Source: an uncultured Pelagibacteraceae bacterium (lineage in GTDB: Bacteria; Pseudomonadota; Alphaproteobacteria; Pelagibacterales; Pelagibacteraceae). From it: a stretch of DNA of 64,000 nt. The stretch is taken from assembly GCA_902556265.1 (NCBI GenBank), contig CACDVM010000001.1:1-64000 (forward strand), written 5' to 3'. The position numbers and the translations under genes are program-made. Within the stretch, counting starts at the first letter, position 1; each line of letters starts with the position of its first letter. The notes below the pieces were generated by a model. It searched no databases. It was not told the DNA's origin and was given only the letters and a program-made list of their open reading frames with translations. Shown here in pieces: positions 25,653-34,477 of the stretch.

Positions 25653-26338
25653 ACCTTAAAGAAAAAAGATATTTGTTATTAGATCTTGATGGGGTTTGTT
25701 ACGGTAAACACAATAATTATTCTTTAGAAAAAGTATTTGGTCAAGTATCACAAAGAATGACACAATTTATTTCAGAAAGACTTAAAATAGATACTAATGC
25801 AGCAAAGGAACTTCAAACCAATTATTTTTATAAATACAACACCAGTTTAAATGGTCTTATGATCCATCACAACATACCACCACAAGAATTTTTAAAATAT
25901 GTACACACTATCGATCTTTCATTTATGAAAGAAGATACTGTTATGAGAAGAGAACTGGAACAATTGGATATGGAAAAATTTATTTTCACCAATGGAAGTG
26001 CTGCGCACGCGGAAAATATTTTAACCCACCTTGGGATATATGATTTATTTGGTCGAGATAAAGTATTTGATATAGAAGACGCTGGTTATGTGCCTAAACC
26101 CGAAGCAAAAACTTTTGATCTTATGGTAAAAAAATTCGGTATTAATCCAAAAGAAACAATCTACATAGAAGATATTGCAAAAAATCTTAGCATAGGTCAT
26201 AAACGAGGCTGTACAACTGTTTGGTTAATTAATGATGAACATTTTGGAAAGATGGATGCCGATAAAGATTTTATTTCACATAAAATTGAAAATCTATCTT
26301 TATTTCTTAAGGAAATAAGGTTATTAAAAAGTCAGTAA
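25649..26338 (+). CDS. HAD hydrolase, probable pyrimidine 5'-nucleotidase
   Basis: A 229-residue haloacid-dehalogenase phosphatase. Motif I is DLDGV with the nucleophile Asp12 and Asp14, motif II is FTNGS, a lysine lies in VPKPEA, and motif IV is YIEDIAKNL. The order argB-nucleotidase-dapD is conserved in Alphaproteobacteria, where the gene is annotated as a pyrimidine 5'-nucleotidase. The true substrate is not known from sequence. Motif I has GVCY where most relatives have NTLY. Confidence 0.84.
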   Translation: MNLKEKRYLLLDLDGVCYGKHNNYSLEKVFGQVSQRMTQFISERLKIDTNAAKELQTNYFYKYNTSLNGLMIHHNIPPQEFLKYVHTIDLSFMKEDTVMRRELEQLDMEKFIFTNGSAAHAENILTHLGIYDLFGRDKVFDIEDAGYVPKPEAKTFDLMVKKFGINPKETIYIEDIAKNLSIGHKRGCTTVWLINDEHFGKMDADKDFISHKIENLSLFLKEIRLLKSQ

Positions 26339-26341
26339 ATT

Positions 26342-27169
26342 ATGTCTTTAGAAAAAATTATAAATAATGCTTGGGAAAATAAAGATCAAGTTAATCAAAA
26401 TTCGGATAAATCACTTAAAGATGCGATTAATCAGGTTATAAATGATTTGGATAGTGGTAAATCTCGTGTTGCTGAAAAAGTAAATGGTGAATGGATTACT
26501 CACCAACATTTAAAGAAAGCAATCATGTTGAGTTTTAGGATTTACCCAATGGAAAATTTAAATGGTCCATATAGCAGTTGGTATGACAAGGCTCATTTAT
26601 TAAAAGGCAAAACTGCGGGATGGACAAAAGAAGATCATGAAAAAGCTGGTTTTAGAATGGTGCCGAATTCACCTGTAAGAAAAGGATCGTTCGTAGGAAA
26701 AGATGCTGTTCTTATGCCATGTTATGTAAACATTGGTTCTTACATTGGGGCTAAAACGATGATGGATACATTTAGTCGTGCTGGTAGTTGTTGCCAGATT
26801 GGAGAGAATTGCCATATATCTGCTGGATCAGGAGTTGGGGGGGTACTGGAACCTGCTCAAGCATTACCTACAATTATAGAAGATAATGTATTTTTAGGAG
26901 CGATGTCTGAAGTAGTAGAAGGAGTTATAGTTGGAGAAGGTTCTGTATTGAGCATGGGAATGCTAATTACACAATCTACAAAAATAGTAAATAGATCAAC
27001 CGGTGAGATCACGTATGGAAAAATTCCTCCATACTCAGTTGTTGTACCTGGTTCTCTTCCTAATAAAAAAAATCCATCTGCACCATCACTAAGCTGTGCA
27101 GTAATAATCAAGCAAGTAGACGAAAAAACTAGATCAAAGACATCAATTAATGATCTTTTAAGAGATTAG
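26342..27169 (+). CDS. dapD: Tetrahydrodipicolinate N-succinyltransferase
   Basis: Succinylates tetrahydrodipicolinate on the way to diaminopimelate and lysine. The 275-residue protein has an N-terminal helical domain and a left-handed beta helix made of hexapeptide repeats (about 105-215), with YVNIGSYIGAKTMMDTF and ISAGSGVGGVLEP. It is directly followed by dapE with a two-base gap, so the two consecutive enzymes of the succinyl branch are made together. Confidence 0.96.
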   Translation: MSLEKIINNAWENKDQVNQNSDKSLKDAINQVINDLDSGKSRVAEKVNGEWITHQHLKKAIMLSFRIYPMENLNGPYSSWYDKAHLLKGKTAGWTKEDHEKAGFRMVPNSPVRKGSFVGKDAVLMPCYVNIGSYIGAKTMMDTFSRAGSCCQIGENCHISAGSGVGGVLEPAQALPTIIEDNVFLGAMSEVVEGVIVGEGSVLSMGMLITQSTKIVNRSTGEITYGKIPPYSVVVPGSLPNKKNPSAPSLSCAVIIKQVDEKTRSKTSINDLLRD

Positions 27170-27171
27170 AC

Positions 27172-28329
27172 ATGCAAAAAATAAATGAATTACAATTAGC
27201 TAAAGAGCTAATTAGGTTTCCAACTGTTACTCCAATAGACGCTGGAGTGATGAAATTTTTAGAAAAAAAATTGAAAAAACTTGGTTTCAAAACAAAAATA
27301 CTAGAGTTTAAAGAAAAAGGTTTTAAACCAGTTAAGAATTTATATGCGAGACTAGGAAACAAAAGTCCTAATTTTTGTTATGCAGGACATTTGGATGTAG
27401 TGCCATCAGGTAATATAAAAAAATGGACAATAAATCCATTTAAACCATCTATTAAAAAAGGTCATTTAATAGGTCGAGGTGCAAATGATATGAAAAGTTC
27501 TATTGCATCTTTTGTTTCAGCTGTAAGTATTTTTTTATCACAAAATAAAAGATTTGATGGATCAATTAGTTTATTGATTACCGGAGACGAGGAAGGTGAT
27601 GCAGTAAATGGAACAAAAAAAGTAGTAGAATATCTAAAAAGAAAAAAGGAAAAAATTAATTTTTGTTTAGTGGGTGAGCCAACAAATCCAAATAGATTAG
27701 GAGAAATGATAAAAATTGGTCGAAGAGGAAGCTTAACTGGAAAACTTATTATAAATGGTGCTCAAGGTCATGTTGCTTACCCTCAAAGAGCAAACAATCC
27801 TTCGACAGCAATTGTTAAAATTTTAAATGAGTTAAAAAACATTAAATTTGATAAAGGAACAAAAGATTTTCAACCAACAAATTTGGAAGTAACAAAAATT
27901 AACATAAATAACACTGCTGATAATATTATCCCGGGATCTGCTGAAGCAACTTTTAATATCAGGTTCAATAATAAGCATTCATCGATCTCTTTAAAAAGAA
28001 GACTTAATAAAGTTTTTAAAAAAATATGTAAAAAAAATAAATCAAAGTTTAGGATTGATTATAGAGTTTCTGGAGAGGCTTTTTTAACAAAACCAAATGA
28101 AACAACTTTTATGATACAAAATATCATAAAAAAAATAACTAAAATTAAGCCAAAGTTGTCTACTACAGGCGGAACTTCAGATTTGCGATTCATAAAATCT
28201 ATTTCACCTGGCTTAGAATTTGGTTTAGTTGGAAAAACTATGCACAAAGTTGATGAAGCCGTATCACTAAAAGATTTAAAAAATCTTACTAAAATTTATC
28301 AAAATATTTTACAAAGTTATTTTAAGTGA
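27172..28329 (+). CDS. dapE: Succinyl-diaminopimelate desuccinylase
   Basis: Di-zinc M20 hydrolase that releases succinate in the DAP pathway. Metal and catalytic residues appear in order: YAGHLDVVP (His, Asp), RGANDMKSS (Asp), GDEEGDA (Glu pair), GEPT and the C-terminal MHKVDE (His). The central dimerisation domain includes RRGSLTGKL. Length 385 is normal. The stop overlaps the next gene's GTG start (GTGA). Confidence 0.95.
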   Translation: MQKINELQLAKELIRFPTVTPIDAGVMKFLEKKLKKLGFKTKILEFKEKGFKPVKNLYARLGNKSPNFCYAGHLDVVPSGNIKKWTINPFKPSIKKGHLIGRGANDMKSSIASFVSAVSIFLSQNKRFDGSISLLITGDEEGDAVNGTKKVVEYLKRKKEKINFCLVGEPTNPNRLGEMIKIGRRGSLTGKLIINGAQGHVAYPQRANNPSTAIVKILNELKNIKFDKGTKDFQPTNLEVTKININNTADNIIPGSAEATFNIRFNNKHSSISLKRRLNKVFKKICKKNKSKFRIDYRVSGEAFLTKPNETTFMIQNIIKKITKIKPKLSTTGGTSDLRFIKSISPGLEFGLVGKTMHKVDEAVSLKDLKNLTKIYQNILQSYFK

Positions 28330-29255
28330 AAACTGGATTAGTAACTTCCGACACATTCCAAAATCACAACACAGGACCAGGACATCCTGAACAAATAGCA
28401 AGAGTCTCGGTAATAAATGAAAATTTTAAGAAATTAAATAACCCAAATATTTTGTGGAAAAAACCATCAATAATTTCAGATGAAATTATTAGAAATACTC
28501 ACGATGCAAAATATGTTGATTTAGTAAAAAAATCTTTTCCCTCTAAGGGTTTTTCTTACCTTGATGGGGATACTATTATTTCACCAGGAAGTAAGGAGGC
28601 TACATTCGATGCAGCTGGTTCAATTATTGCTGCTATTGATGGTGTTCAAAATAAAGAATTTAAAAATGCTTTTGCAAGTGTTCGTCCACCAGGCCATCAT
28701 TGTAATCAAAACAAGGCAGCTGGTTTCTGTATTTTAAATAATATTGCAATTGGTGCTAAATATTTATTAAACAAATACAAATACAAAAAAATTGCTATTA
28801 TTGATTTTGACGTTCATCATGGTAATGGCACACAAGACATTTTTTATGAAAATGAAAGTGTCCTATTTATATCAACTCATCAATATCCTTATTATCCTGG
28901 ATCAGGCTCTGAACAAGAAAAAGGAAAATTCAATAATATCTATAATATACCTTTGCCTGCAGGAACAAATTCTGAGGAGTACTTTAATGCTTTTGAACGT
29001 GCTTTAAAAAGATTAAGAGAATTTAAACCTGAGTTTGTTTTAATTAGTGCTGGATTTGATGCTCATAAAAATGACCCCTTAGCGCAAATTAAACTTGAAA
29101 CAGAGGATTTTTATAACATCACAAAAAGAATATTAGAAACATCGAAAAAATATTGTAATGGCAAAGTTGTTTCAATTCTTGAAGGTGGATATGACTTACA
29201 GGCACTTAAAGATAGTACTAAAAGACATGTTGATGCCTTAATAGAATTCGTTTAA
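28326..29255 (+). CDS. Histone-deacetylase-family amidohydrolase
   Basis: Zinc-dependent deacetylase of the HDAC/acetoin-utilisation/acetylpolyamine group. Active-site residues are all present: His124-His125 (PPGHHC), zinc ligands Asp162 and His164 (DFDVHHGN) and Asp245 (GFDAH), and the transition-state Tyr289 (EGGYDL). The start is GTG at 28326, overlapping the dapE stop. The substrate could be an acetylated protein, polyamine or small amide. It sits beside a SET-domain gene, and both interrupt the usual dapE-truA order. Confidence 0.92.
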   Translation: MKTGLVTSDTFQNHNTGPGHPEQIARVSVINENFKKLNNPNILWKKPSIISDEIIRNTHDAKYVDLVKKSFPSKGFSYLDGDTIISPGSKEATFDAAGSIIAAIDGVQNKEFKNAFASVRPPGHHCNQNKAAGFCILNNIAIGAKYLLNKYKYKKIAIIDFDVHHGNGTQDIFYENESVLFISTHQYPYYPGSGSEQEKGKFNNIYNIPLPAGTNSEEYFNAFERALKRLREFKPEFVLISAGFDAHKNDPLAQIKLETEDFYNITKRILETSKKYCNGKVVSILEGGYDLQALKDSTKRHVDALIEFV

Positions 29256-29285
29256 TAAGTCTCTAATTCGTTATTCATAGCCTTC

Positions 29286-29774
29286 ATGAAACTATATAAA
29301 ATTAAAAAATCTAAAATAGATAATAAAGGCCGTGGCTTATATGCTACAAAAGATATTAAGTCTGGAACTAAAATTATAAATTATATTGGAAAAATTTTAA
29401 GAAACAAAGAAGTTGATGAGTCTGATAAATTTGATAACAAAAAACCTATATATCTTTTTACACTTAATAAAAAATATACATTAGATGGAGACTTTTCATG
29501 GAACACAGCCGGTCTTATAAATCATTCATGTGATAACAATTGCGATTATGAGGGAAAAGGTCTTAAAATTTGGGTTACAGCAATTAAAGACATTAAGAAA
29601 GGTGAAGAATTTACATGTGATTACGGCTTTGGTTTTGATGAAGATTATAAACAATTTAAATGTAGGTGTAGATCAAAAAATTGTTGTGGATACATAGTTA
29701 GAGCAGAATCTAGATGGCGAATTAATAAAAAATTTTCTATGTCTAATAAAAAGAAATTAATAAATAACTCTTGA
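29286..29774 (+). CDS. SET-domain protein (putative lysine methyltransferase)
   Basis: A 162-residue protein made almost wholly of a SET domain. Motifs are GRGLYATKDIKSG near the start, NHSCDNNC (79-86), and GEEFTCDYGF (107-116), followed by a post-SET-like cysteine set CRC and C133. SET proteins use SAM to methylate lysine; bacterial targets are mostly unknown. It begins 30 bases after the HDAC-like gene and its last 18 bases overlap truA tail to tail. Confidence 0.88.
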   Translation: MKLYKIKKSKIDNKGRGLYATKDIKSGTKIINYIGKILRNKEVDESDKFDNKKPIYLFTLNKKYTLDGDFSWNTAGLINHSCDNNCDYEGKGLKIWVTAIKDIKKGEEFTCDYGFGFDEDYKQFKCRCRSKNCCGYIVRAESRWRINKKFSMSNKKKLINNS

Positions 29775-30497
29775 TAAATATAATCCCTCGGGAGGAGCTG
29801 GGGGTGCACATAATATTCTTTTTTTTGACCTCATAACATTTTCAAATTTTTTTAAAGACCATTTATTTTCTCCGAGGTATTTTAAACAACCAACCATTGA
29901 ACGAACTTGTTGTTGTAAAAAAGACTGAGATCTAAATTCAATTTCAATCTTATTTTTAGAGAATTTTATTTTTACAGATTTCATAGTTTTTATTGGACTT
30001 TTTGCTCTACAGCTTGATGCTCTAAAAGTTGAAAAATCTTTTGTTCCAATTAATTTTTTCGCACCTTTTTTCATTGTTAGTAAATCCAATTTTTTCATGA
30101 CATGCCATCCTTTATCTTTATCTAAAACTGGTCCGCTTATACGATTAATAATTACATATTTATATATTCTCATTTTTGCTGAAAACCTTGCGTGAAAATC
30201 ATTATTTCTTTTTCTTATTTTAAGAATAGTGACTCCTTTCTTATTCAAAAAATAATTAATAGATTTTAGAAATTTATTGGTTTTAGTTATTTCATTTTTA
30301 CAATCAAAATGAGCTGACTGTTCAAACGCATGCACCCCTGTATCGGTTCTCCCTGATCCAAATAAAGATATTTTTTCTTTCAAAAGGTTTGAAATTTTTT
30401 CTTGAATAAGTCCTTGAATAGTATTTCCTTTTTTTTGAATTTGCCAACCTCTAAAACTGGTACCTACATACTCAATTAAAATTTGATATCTAAACAT
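29757..30497 (-). CDS. truA: tRNA pseudouridine synthase A
   Basis: Makes pseudouridine at positions 38-40 of the tRNA anticodon arm. The catalytic aspartate is Asp52 in GSGRTDTGVHAF, and the N-terminal YVGTSFRGWQIQ, FHARFSA and FLQQQVRSMVG segments match the family. Length 246 is normal. It overlaps fmt by eight bases and is the last gene of the def-fmt-truA run. Confidence 0.95.
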   Translation of the reverse strand: MFRYQILIEYVGTSFRGWQIQKKGNTIQGLIQEKISNLLKEKISLFGSGRTDTGVHAFEQSAHFDCKNEITKTNKFLKSINYFLNKKGVTILKIRKRNNDFHARFSAKMRIYKYVIINRISGPVLDKDKGWHVMKKLDLLTMKKGAKKLIGTKDFSTFRASSCRAKSPIKTMKSVKIKFSKNKIEIEFRSQSFLQQQVRSMVGCLKYLGENKWSLKKFENVMRSKKRILCAPPAPPEGLYLSRVIY

Positions 30498-31422
30498 TGA
30501 GAATTATTGATCCTTTTTTAATTTTTGATCCTGGCATAAACTCACCAATTTTTTGTGGTTTTTTACCCTGTCTCTGAATTTCTACAATCTTTATTGATTG
30601 GTTATTGCCACAAGCAATTTCTAAATCATCTGATATTACTTCACCAACATTTCCTGTACCGTTACCAATTTTAGCTTTTAAAATTTTATATCTTTCTCCA
30701 TCAAAATTAAAAAAAGCTCCTGGAACTGGAAATAAACCATTTATTTTGCCGATTAACTTTGAGGCTTCCTCATTCCAATTAATCTGACCTTCATCTTTGT
30801 TAATTTTTTTTGCGTAAGTTGCTTTTGAATGATCTTGATCAATAAATTTTGCTTTATCATCTAAAATATCATCTACGTTATCTAAAATTTTTTCTGCAGC
30901 TAGAGTAGACAATTTCTCTGAAATTTCCTGAGCATTTTGCTCGGGATCTATTTTGATTTTATATACATCACTAACGGGCCCACTATCTAACTCTTCTCCA
31001 ATTTTCATGATACTTATTCCAGTTTCTTTATCTAAATTCATAATCGATCTTTGAATAGGTGCTGCTCCTCGCCAGTTAGGGAGTATTGATCCATGAATAT
31101 TAAAGAAACCTTTTTTTGTTAATTCTAAAAAATTTTTTGGTATCAATTGACCATAAGCAACTACGATGGCAAGATCAGCATTCATTTGTTTTAAATATTG
31201 ATATTCTTCTTCATTATCTTGTAGAGCATCTGGAGATCTAAATTCTATATTTAATGTCTCCGCAATATTTTGAATAGGTGATTTATTAATTTTATGTCCT
31301 CTATTAGATTTTTGTGGTGGTTGAGTATAAACTACAGAAATGGGATAACCATTTTGGTATAAAGATTTCAAAATTGGTACAGCAAATAATGGTGTACCCA
31401 TAAAAATTATTTTTTTTGGCAT
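30490..31422 (-). CDS. fmt: Methionyl-tRNA formyltransferase
   Basis: Formylates initiator Met-tRNA. The 310-residue protein has FMGTPLFAVPIL at the start and the catalytic NIHGSILPNWRGAAP (Asn109, His111) with the distal acid in LDSGP, followed by the OB-like C-terminal domain. It lies three bases after def, pairing addition and removal of the formyl group in one transcript. Confidence 0.96.
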   Translation of the reverse strand: MPKKIIFMGTPLFAVPILKSLYQNGYPISVVYTQPPQKSNRGHKINKSPIQNIAETLNIEFRSPDALQDNEEEYQYLKQMNADLAIVVAYGQLIPKNFLELTKKGFFNIHGSILPNWRGAAPIQRSIMNLDKETGISIMKIGEELDSGPVSDVYKIKIDPEQNAQEISEKLSTLAAEKILDNVDDILDDKAKFIDQDHSKATYAKKINKDEGQINWNEEASKLIGKINGLFPVPGAFFNFDGERYKILKAKIGNGTGNVGEVISDDLEIACGNNQSIKIVEIQRQGKKPQKIGEFMPGSKIKKGSIILNV

Positions 31423-31425
31423 TAA

Positions 31426-31944
31426 TTAAACGACTATCCGATTAGACTTATTTTTTGACAGTTTTTTAATGATCATTGATTTTTTAAGTTTAGATAGATA
31501 ATCTATAAAAAGTATACCCTCTAAATGATCCATTTCATGCTGAATACATGTGGCTAGTAGTCCCTCAGCTTTTAATAATTTTTTTTCTCCACTATAATCA
31601 AGATATTCAACCTCACAATTTTTAGGACGATCAATTTCTGCAAATTGATTTGGAACTGAGAGGCATCCCTCCTCATAAGTCGATTTTAATTTATCTTTAT
31701 TTTTAATGACTGGATTTACAAAATATCTTGGTTCTTTTTTATTTTCGTCTTTAGAAATATCCATCACAATTATTCTTTTAGGTATTCCGATTTGTATAGC
31801 TGCGAGACCTATTCCATTTGCAGAGTACATTGTTTCCAACATGTCATCCATTAGCCTCTGCTCTTCTTTACCAACCTTTTCAACAGATTTTGAAATTTGT
31901 CTTAATAATTTATTAGGTTCTGTAAGTATTGTTTTAATGGCCAT
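31426..31944 (-). CDS. def: Peptide deformylase
   Basis: Metalloenzyme that removes the formyl group from new proteins. The three motifs are complete: GIGLAAIQIG (44-53), EEGCLSVP with metal ligand Cys94, and QHEMDHLEG with His136, Glu137 and His140. Length 172 is normal. It follows the exported 590-residue protein gene by 24 bases. Confidence 0.96.
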   Translation of the reverse strand: MAIKTILTEPNKLLRQISKSVEKVGKEEQRLMDDMLETMYSANGIGLAAIQIGIPKRIIVMDISKDENKKEPRYFVNPVIKNKDKLKSTYEEGCLSVPNQFAEIDRPKNCEVEYLDYSGEKKLLKAEGLLATCIQHEMDHLEGILFIDYLSKLKKSMIIKKLSKNKSNRIVV

Positions 31945-31968
31945 ATAAAATATATTTTAATATAATTT

Positions 31969-33741
31969 TTATACTTTTAAAGGAAGAACTTTTAACAAAA
32001 TTTTATTTCTAATGTAATCAATATTTAACTTATTTAATGTAATAATAATAAAGTAAATCGTATCTTCGTCAATTCTCTCAAGTTTATCTTGACCAATAAC
32101 TTCGACAATTCTTAGTAATGCAGCTCCCTTTTCGTTATTATTTATCATTACTTGCAAATCAGTTGGAATTTCGGACTCATTAATTGCATATAAATTATCA
32201 TATTTTTTTTCAATTTGAATACCATCAGATTTTAATGACTCTAAAAAAATTATATCCTTTTTGGAAAAGAAATATTTTTTGTCTTTTTTTATTTTTTTTA
32301 AAAAATTATTTATATCTTTTTCAATTTTCGATTTCGCATAATCACCATTGAAATAATTCATTAATTTTGATTGATGAAGAATGTTATTATTAAATTTAAT
32401 CTTTTTATCAATATCATTAGAAATTTGTATATTTGTATAGTAAAAACTTGTTAAATTATCTGGTACATCTGATGGATCTATTTGATCTAAAAACTTTCTC
32501 AATTCAACGTCAAAAGCGTTTGTGATTTTTTCATCTTTAAATAATTTTTTAAGAGTTTTAAGTAATTTAAGTTTTTCAACTATTTCTGATTCTAGAAGAA
32601 TCCTTTGATAAATCAAAGCTCTAGCTTCAATATTTGATAAATTTTTATATGAACCATCAGCATTCAAAAGTTGATTTATATTAAATTGAAACCTTTTGTA
32701 TATTTCAAAAAGATCTTTCTCTGGATAATTTTTATCATGAACAGCTTTCTCAATAGTAGCAATTTTATTTAATTCAGTGATTTCGATTTCTTGAATATTA
32801 TAGAGTAAATTTGATGAAGAAAGATATCTCCAAATTATTTTTGCTGTTGTGTTTTTTGGCTCAAAGCTAAAATTTGGATTGGTCTTGTGAGCTAAATGAA
32901 AATCAAGAATATTTTTTTCAGATACTTTTTCATCAACTTTTGTATCCAAACCGAGTAAATAGTTTATTTTATTTTCAAAATAACTATCTTTAAATCCTAA
33001 TTCTTTTTTTAAATCTAAAATAAGTTGTGCCTCATCTATTTTTCCTTCGAAAACTAAACAATAAAGATTAAATTTTGAGAGATATTCATCTTTAATAGAC
33101 TCTGTGTTTTTTGAAAATATTTCACAAGCTTTCTTTATATTAGATTGTGATAAATATTCATCTACAAGAAATCTGGTTAACTCAGGATGTTTATTAATTA
33201 TTTGATTTTTAATTAAATAATCTTCTATTAAACTTAATTTGGCATTTTTAATTAACCACTTAGATTTTAAATTTAAAAATTCATTCTCTGTAATATTTTT
33301 TTTTGGAATATAAGAATTTGTTAATAAAGTTATATTTGCTATTTCAGATGCATCTTTAGAAAGATTAATTTTTTCCAGTTTGGAAAAAATATTTTTTAAT
33401 TGATCGCCATCAGAATTTTCCCACATATTTATATTTAATCCATAATCTTCTGGATCATATAAACCAATAATTTTTACTTCTTTGGAGGCAATAGCTTGAT
33501 CTAATTTTATTGTCTCTTTTTTTTTTTTAGATTGCATCTCATAAATGCTATTTTCTGAAATTGAGCTAGTATCTATTTCATCTTTTGGAATAGTTGAATT
33601 GTATAATGAATTTTCTTCAGTTTCTTTTTTTTCTATATTCCAGATATCAGCTGGTTGATCTTCTGCATAAGAATTAAATCCTATTAATAAAATAAAAATA
33701 ATTGATAAATATTTCTTATTTAACAATTTTAAAATTCTCAT
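31969..33741 (-). CDS. Exported protein of unknown function (590 residues)
   Basis: I do not recognise a named family with confidence. A signal peptide is clear: a basic start, a hydrophobic core (LSIIFILLIGF) and a likely cleavage after SYA near residue 26. The mature part opens with an acidic, Ser-rich segment, then IGLYDPEDYGLNINMW, and continues as mostly helical sequence with short repeated helix pairs that suggest TPR-like folding. It is reminiscent of large uncharacterised exported proteins of other Alphaproteobacteria. Its start overlaps a 59-residue membrane-protein gene, and def follows. Confidence 0.72.
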   Translation of the reverse strand: MRILKLLNKKYLSIIFILLIGFNSYAEDQPADIWNIEKKETEENSLYNSTIPKDEIDTSSISENSIYEMQSKKKKETIKLDQAIASKEVKIIGLYDPEDYGLNINMWENSDGDQLKNIFSKLEKINLSKDASEIANITLLTNSYIPKKNITENEFLNLKSKWLIKNAKLSLIEDYLIKNQIINKHPELTRFLVDEYLSQSNIKKACEIFSKNTESIKDEYLSKFNLYCLVFEGKIDEAQLILDLKKELGFKDSYFENKINYLLGLDTKVDEKVSEKNILDFHLAHKTNPNFSFEPKNTTAKIIWRYLSSSNLLYNIQEIEITELNKIATIEKAVHDKNYPEKDLFEIYKRFQFNINQLLNADGSYKNLSNIEARALIYQRILLESEIVEKLKLLKTLKKLFKDEKITNAFDVELRKFLDQIDPSDVPDNLTSFYYTNIQISNDIDKKIKFNNNILHQSKLMNYFNGDYAKSKIEKDINNFLKKIKKDKKYFFSKKDIIFLESLKSDGIQIEKKYDNLYAINESEIPTDLQVMINNNEKGAALLRIVEVIGQDKLERIDEDTIYFIIITLNKLNIDYIRNKILLKVLPLKV

Positions 33742-33895
33742 TCGAAATTATTTTCTCTATTTCTTTTTTTGGAGCTGGAAAATCTATTCTATTTAGTAAA
33801 AAAACAATTAAAAGAATTACAACTAGAAATATTGAAGATTTAATTAATATTCCAATTATACTGGTTCTCGAACTTGTTTTTTTTATAAATTGCAT
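33716..33895 (-). CDS. Small membrane protein (59 residues) paired with the exported protein
   Basis: The frame runs from ATG 33895 to TAA 33716. It has a basic start (MQFIKKTSSRTS), one hydrophobic helix (about 13-34, with IFLVVILLIVFLL) and a hydrophilic tail containing DFPAPKKEIEKI, presumably facing the periplasm. Its end overlaps the start of the 590-residue gene by 26 bases, which suggests coupled translation and a shared function. The hydrophobic helix and gene-like layout favour a real gene over chance. Confidence 0.62.
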   Translation of the reverse strand: MQFIKKTSSRTSIIGILIKSSIFLVVILLIVFLLNRIDFPAPKKEIEKIISNENFKIVK

Positions 33896-33952
33896 ATACG
33901 TTTAATTAATTTCAAATTAAGACATATTTGTGTTTTTTCAATAAAGAAACTT

Positions 33953-34477
33953 ATGAAATCAAAAGGAAATATTGTTTTTTTAGGTATGATGGGCTCTGGC
34001 AAGACGTCTATAGGGTCTTTACTTTCTAAAAAAATAAACTTAAATTTTTTTGACATAGATCATTTAATTGAAAAAGAATTAAAGATGAAAATTCCAGACA
34101 TTTTTGAAATAAAAGGAGAAAGATTTTTTAGAGAATTAGAGGAGAAAATTACTCTTAAAATGCTAAAAAAAAATAATATTATAATTTCATTAGGTGGGGG
34201 TGCATTTATAAATAAAAAAATAAGAACAGAAATTTTATCAAATCATATATCTTTTTGGTTAAAATGGGACAGCAAAGTATTAATTGAAAGAATAAAAAAT
34301 AGTATTAAAAGGCCTATGGCAATAAAAGCTACAAATAATGAATTAATAGAACTAATTAAAAAACGTTCTAACACTTACTCAGAAGCAATGTATAGAATAA
34401 ATTGTAACAATTTAACAAAAAGTCAAATTATTAATAAAATTTTAAATTTATATGAAAATAATAAAACTAAAGATTAA
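33953..34477 (+). CDS. aroK: Shikimate kinase
   Basis: Phosphorylates shikimate with ATP. I start the gene at ATG 33953 (174 residues), where the family N-terminus begins (GNIVFLGMMGSGKT, Walker A at 11-18); an upstream in-frame ATG at 33890 would overlap the divergent small membrane-protein gene. Other motifs are FDIDHLIEKE, GERFFRELEE, SLGGGAF and RPMA. It overlaps aroB by 26 bases. Confidence 0.94.
   Translation: MKSKGNIVFLGMMGSGKTSIGSLLSKKINLNFFDIDHLIEKELKMKIPDIFEIKGERFFRELEEKITLKMLKKNNIIISLGGGAFINKKIRTEILSNHISFWLKWDSKVLIERIKNSIKRPMAIKATNNELIELIKKRSNTYSEAMYRINCNNLTKSQIINKILNLYENNKTKD

Noticed and set aside
33702-33905. A 67-codon plus-strand hydrophobic frame
   Set aside because: It is the complement of the 59-residue membrane-protein gene, which has the better layout and coupling to its neighbour.
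33890-33952. Upstream start for aroK
   Set aside because: The family N-terminus starts at 33953 and the extension overlaps a divergent gene.
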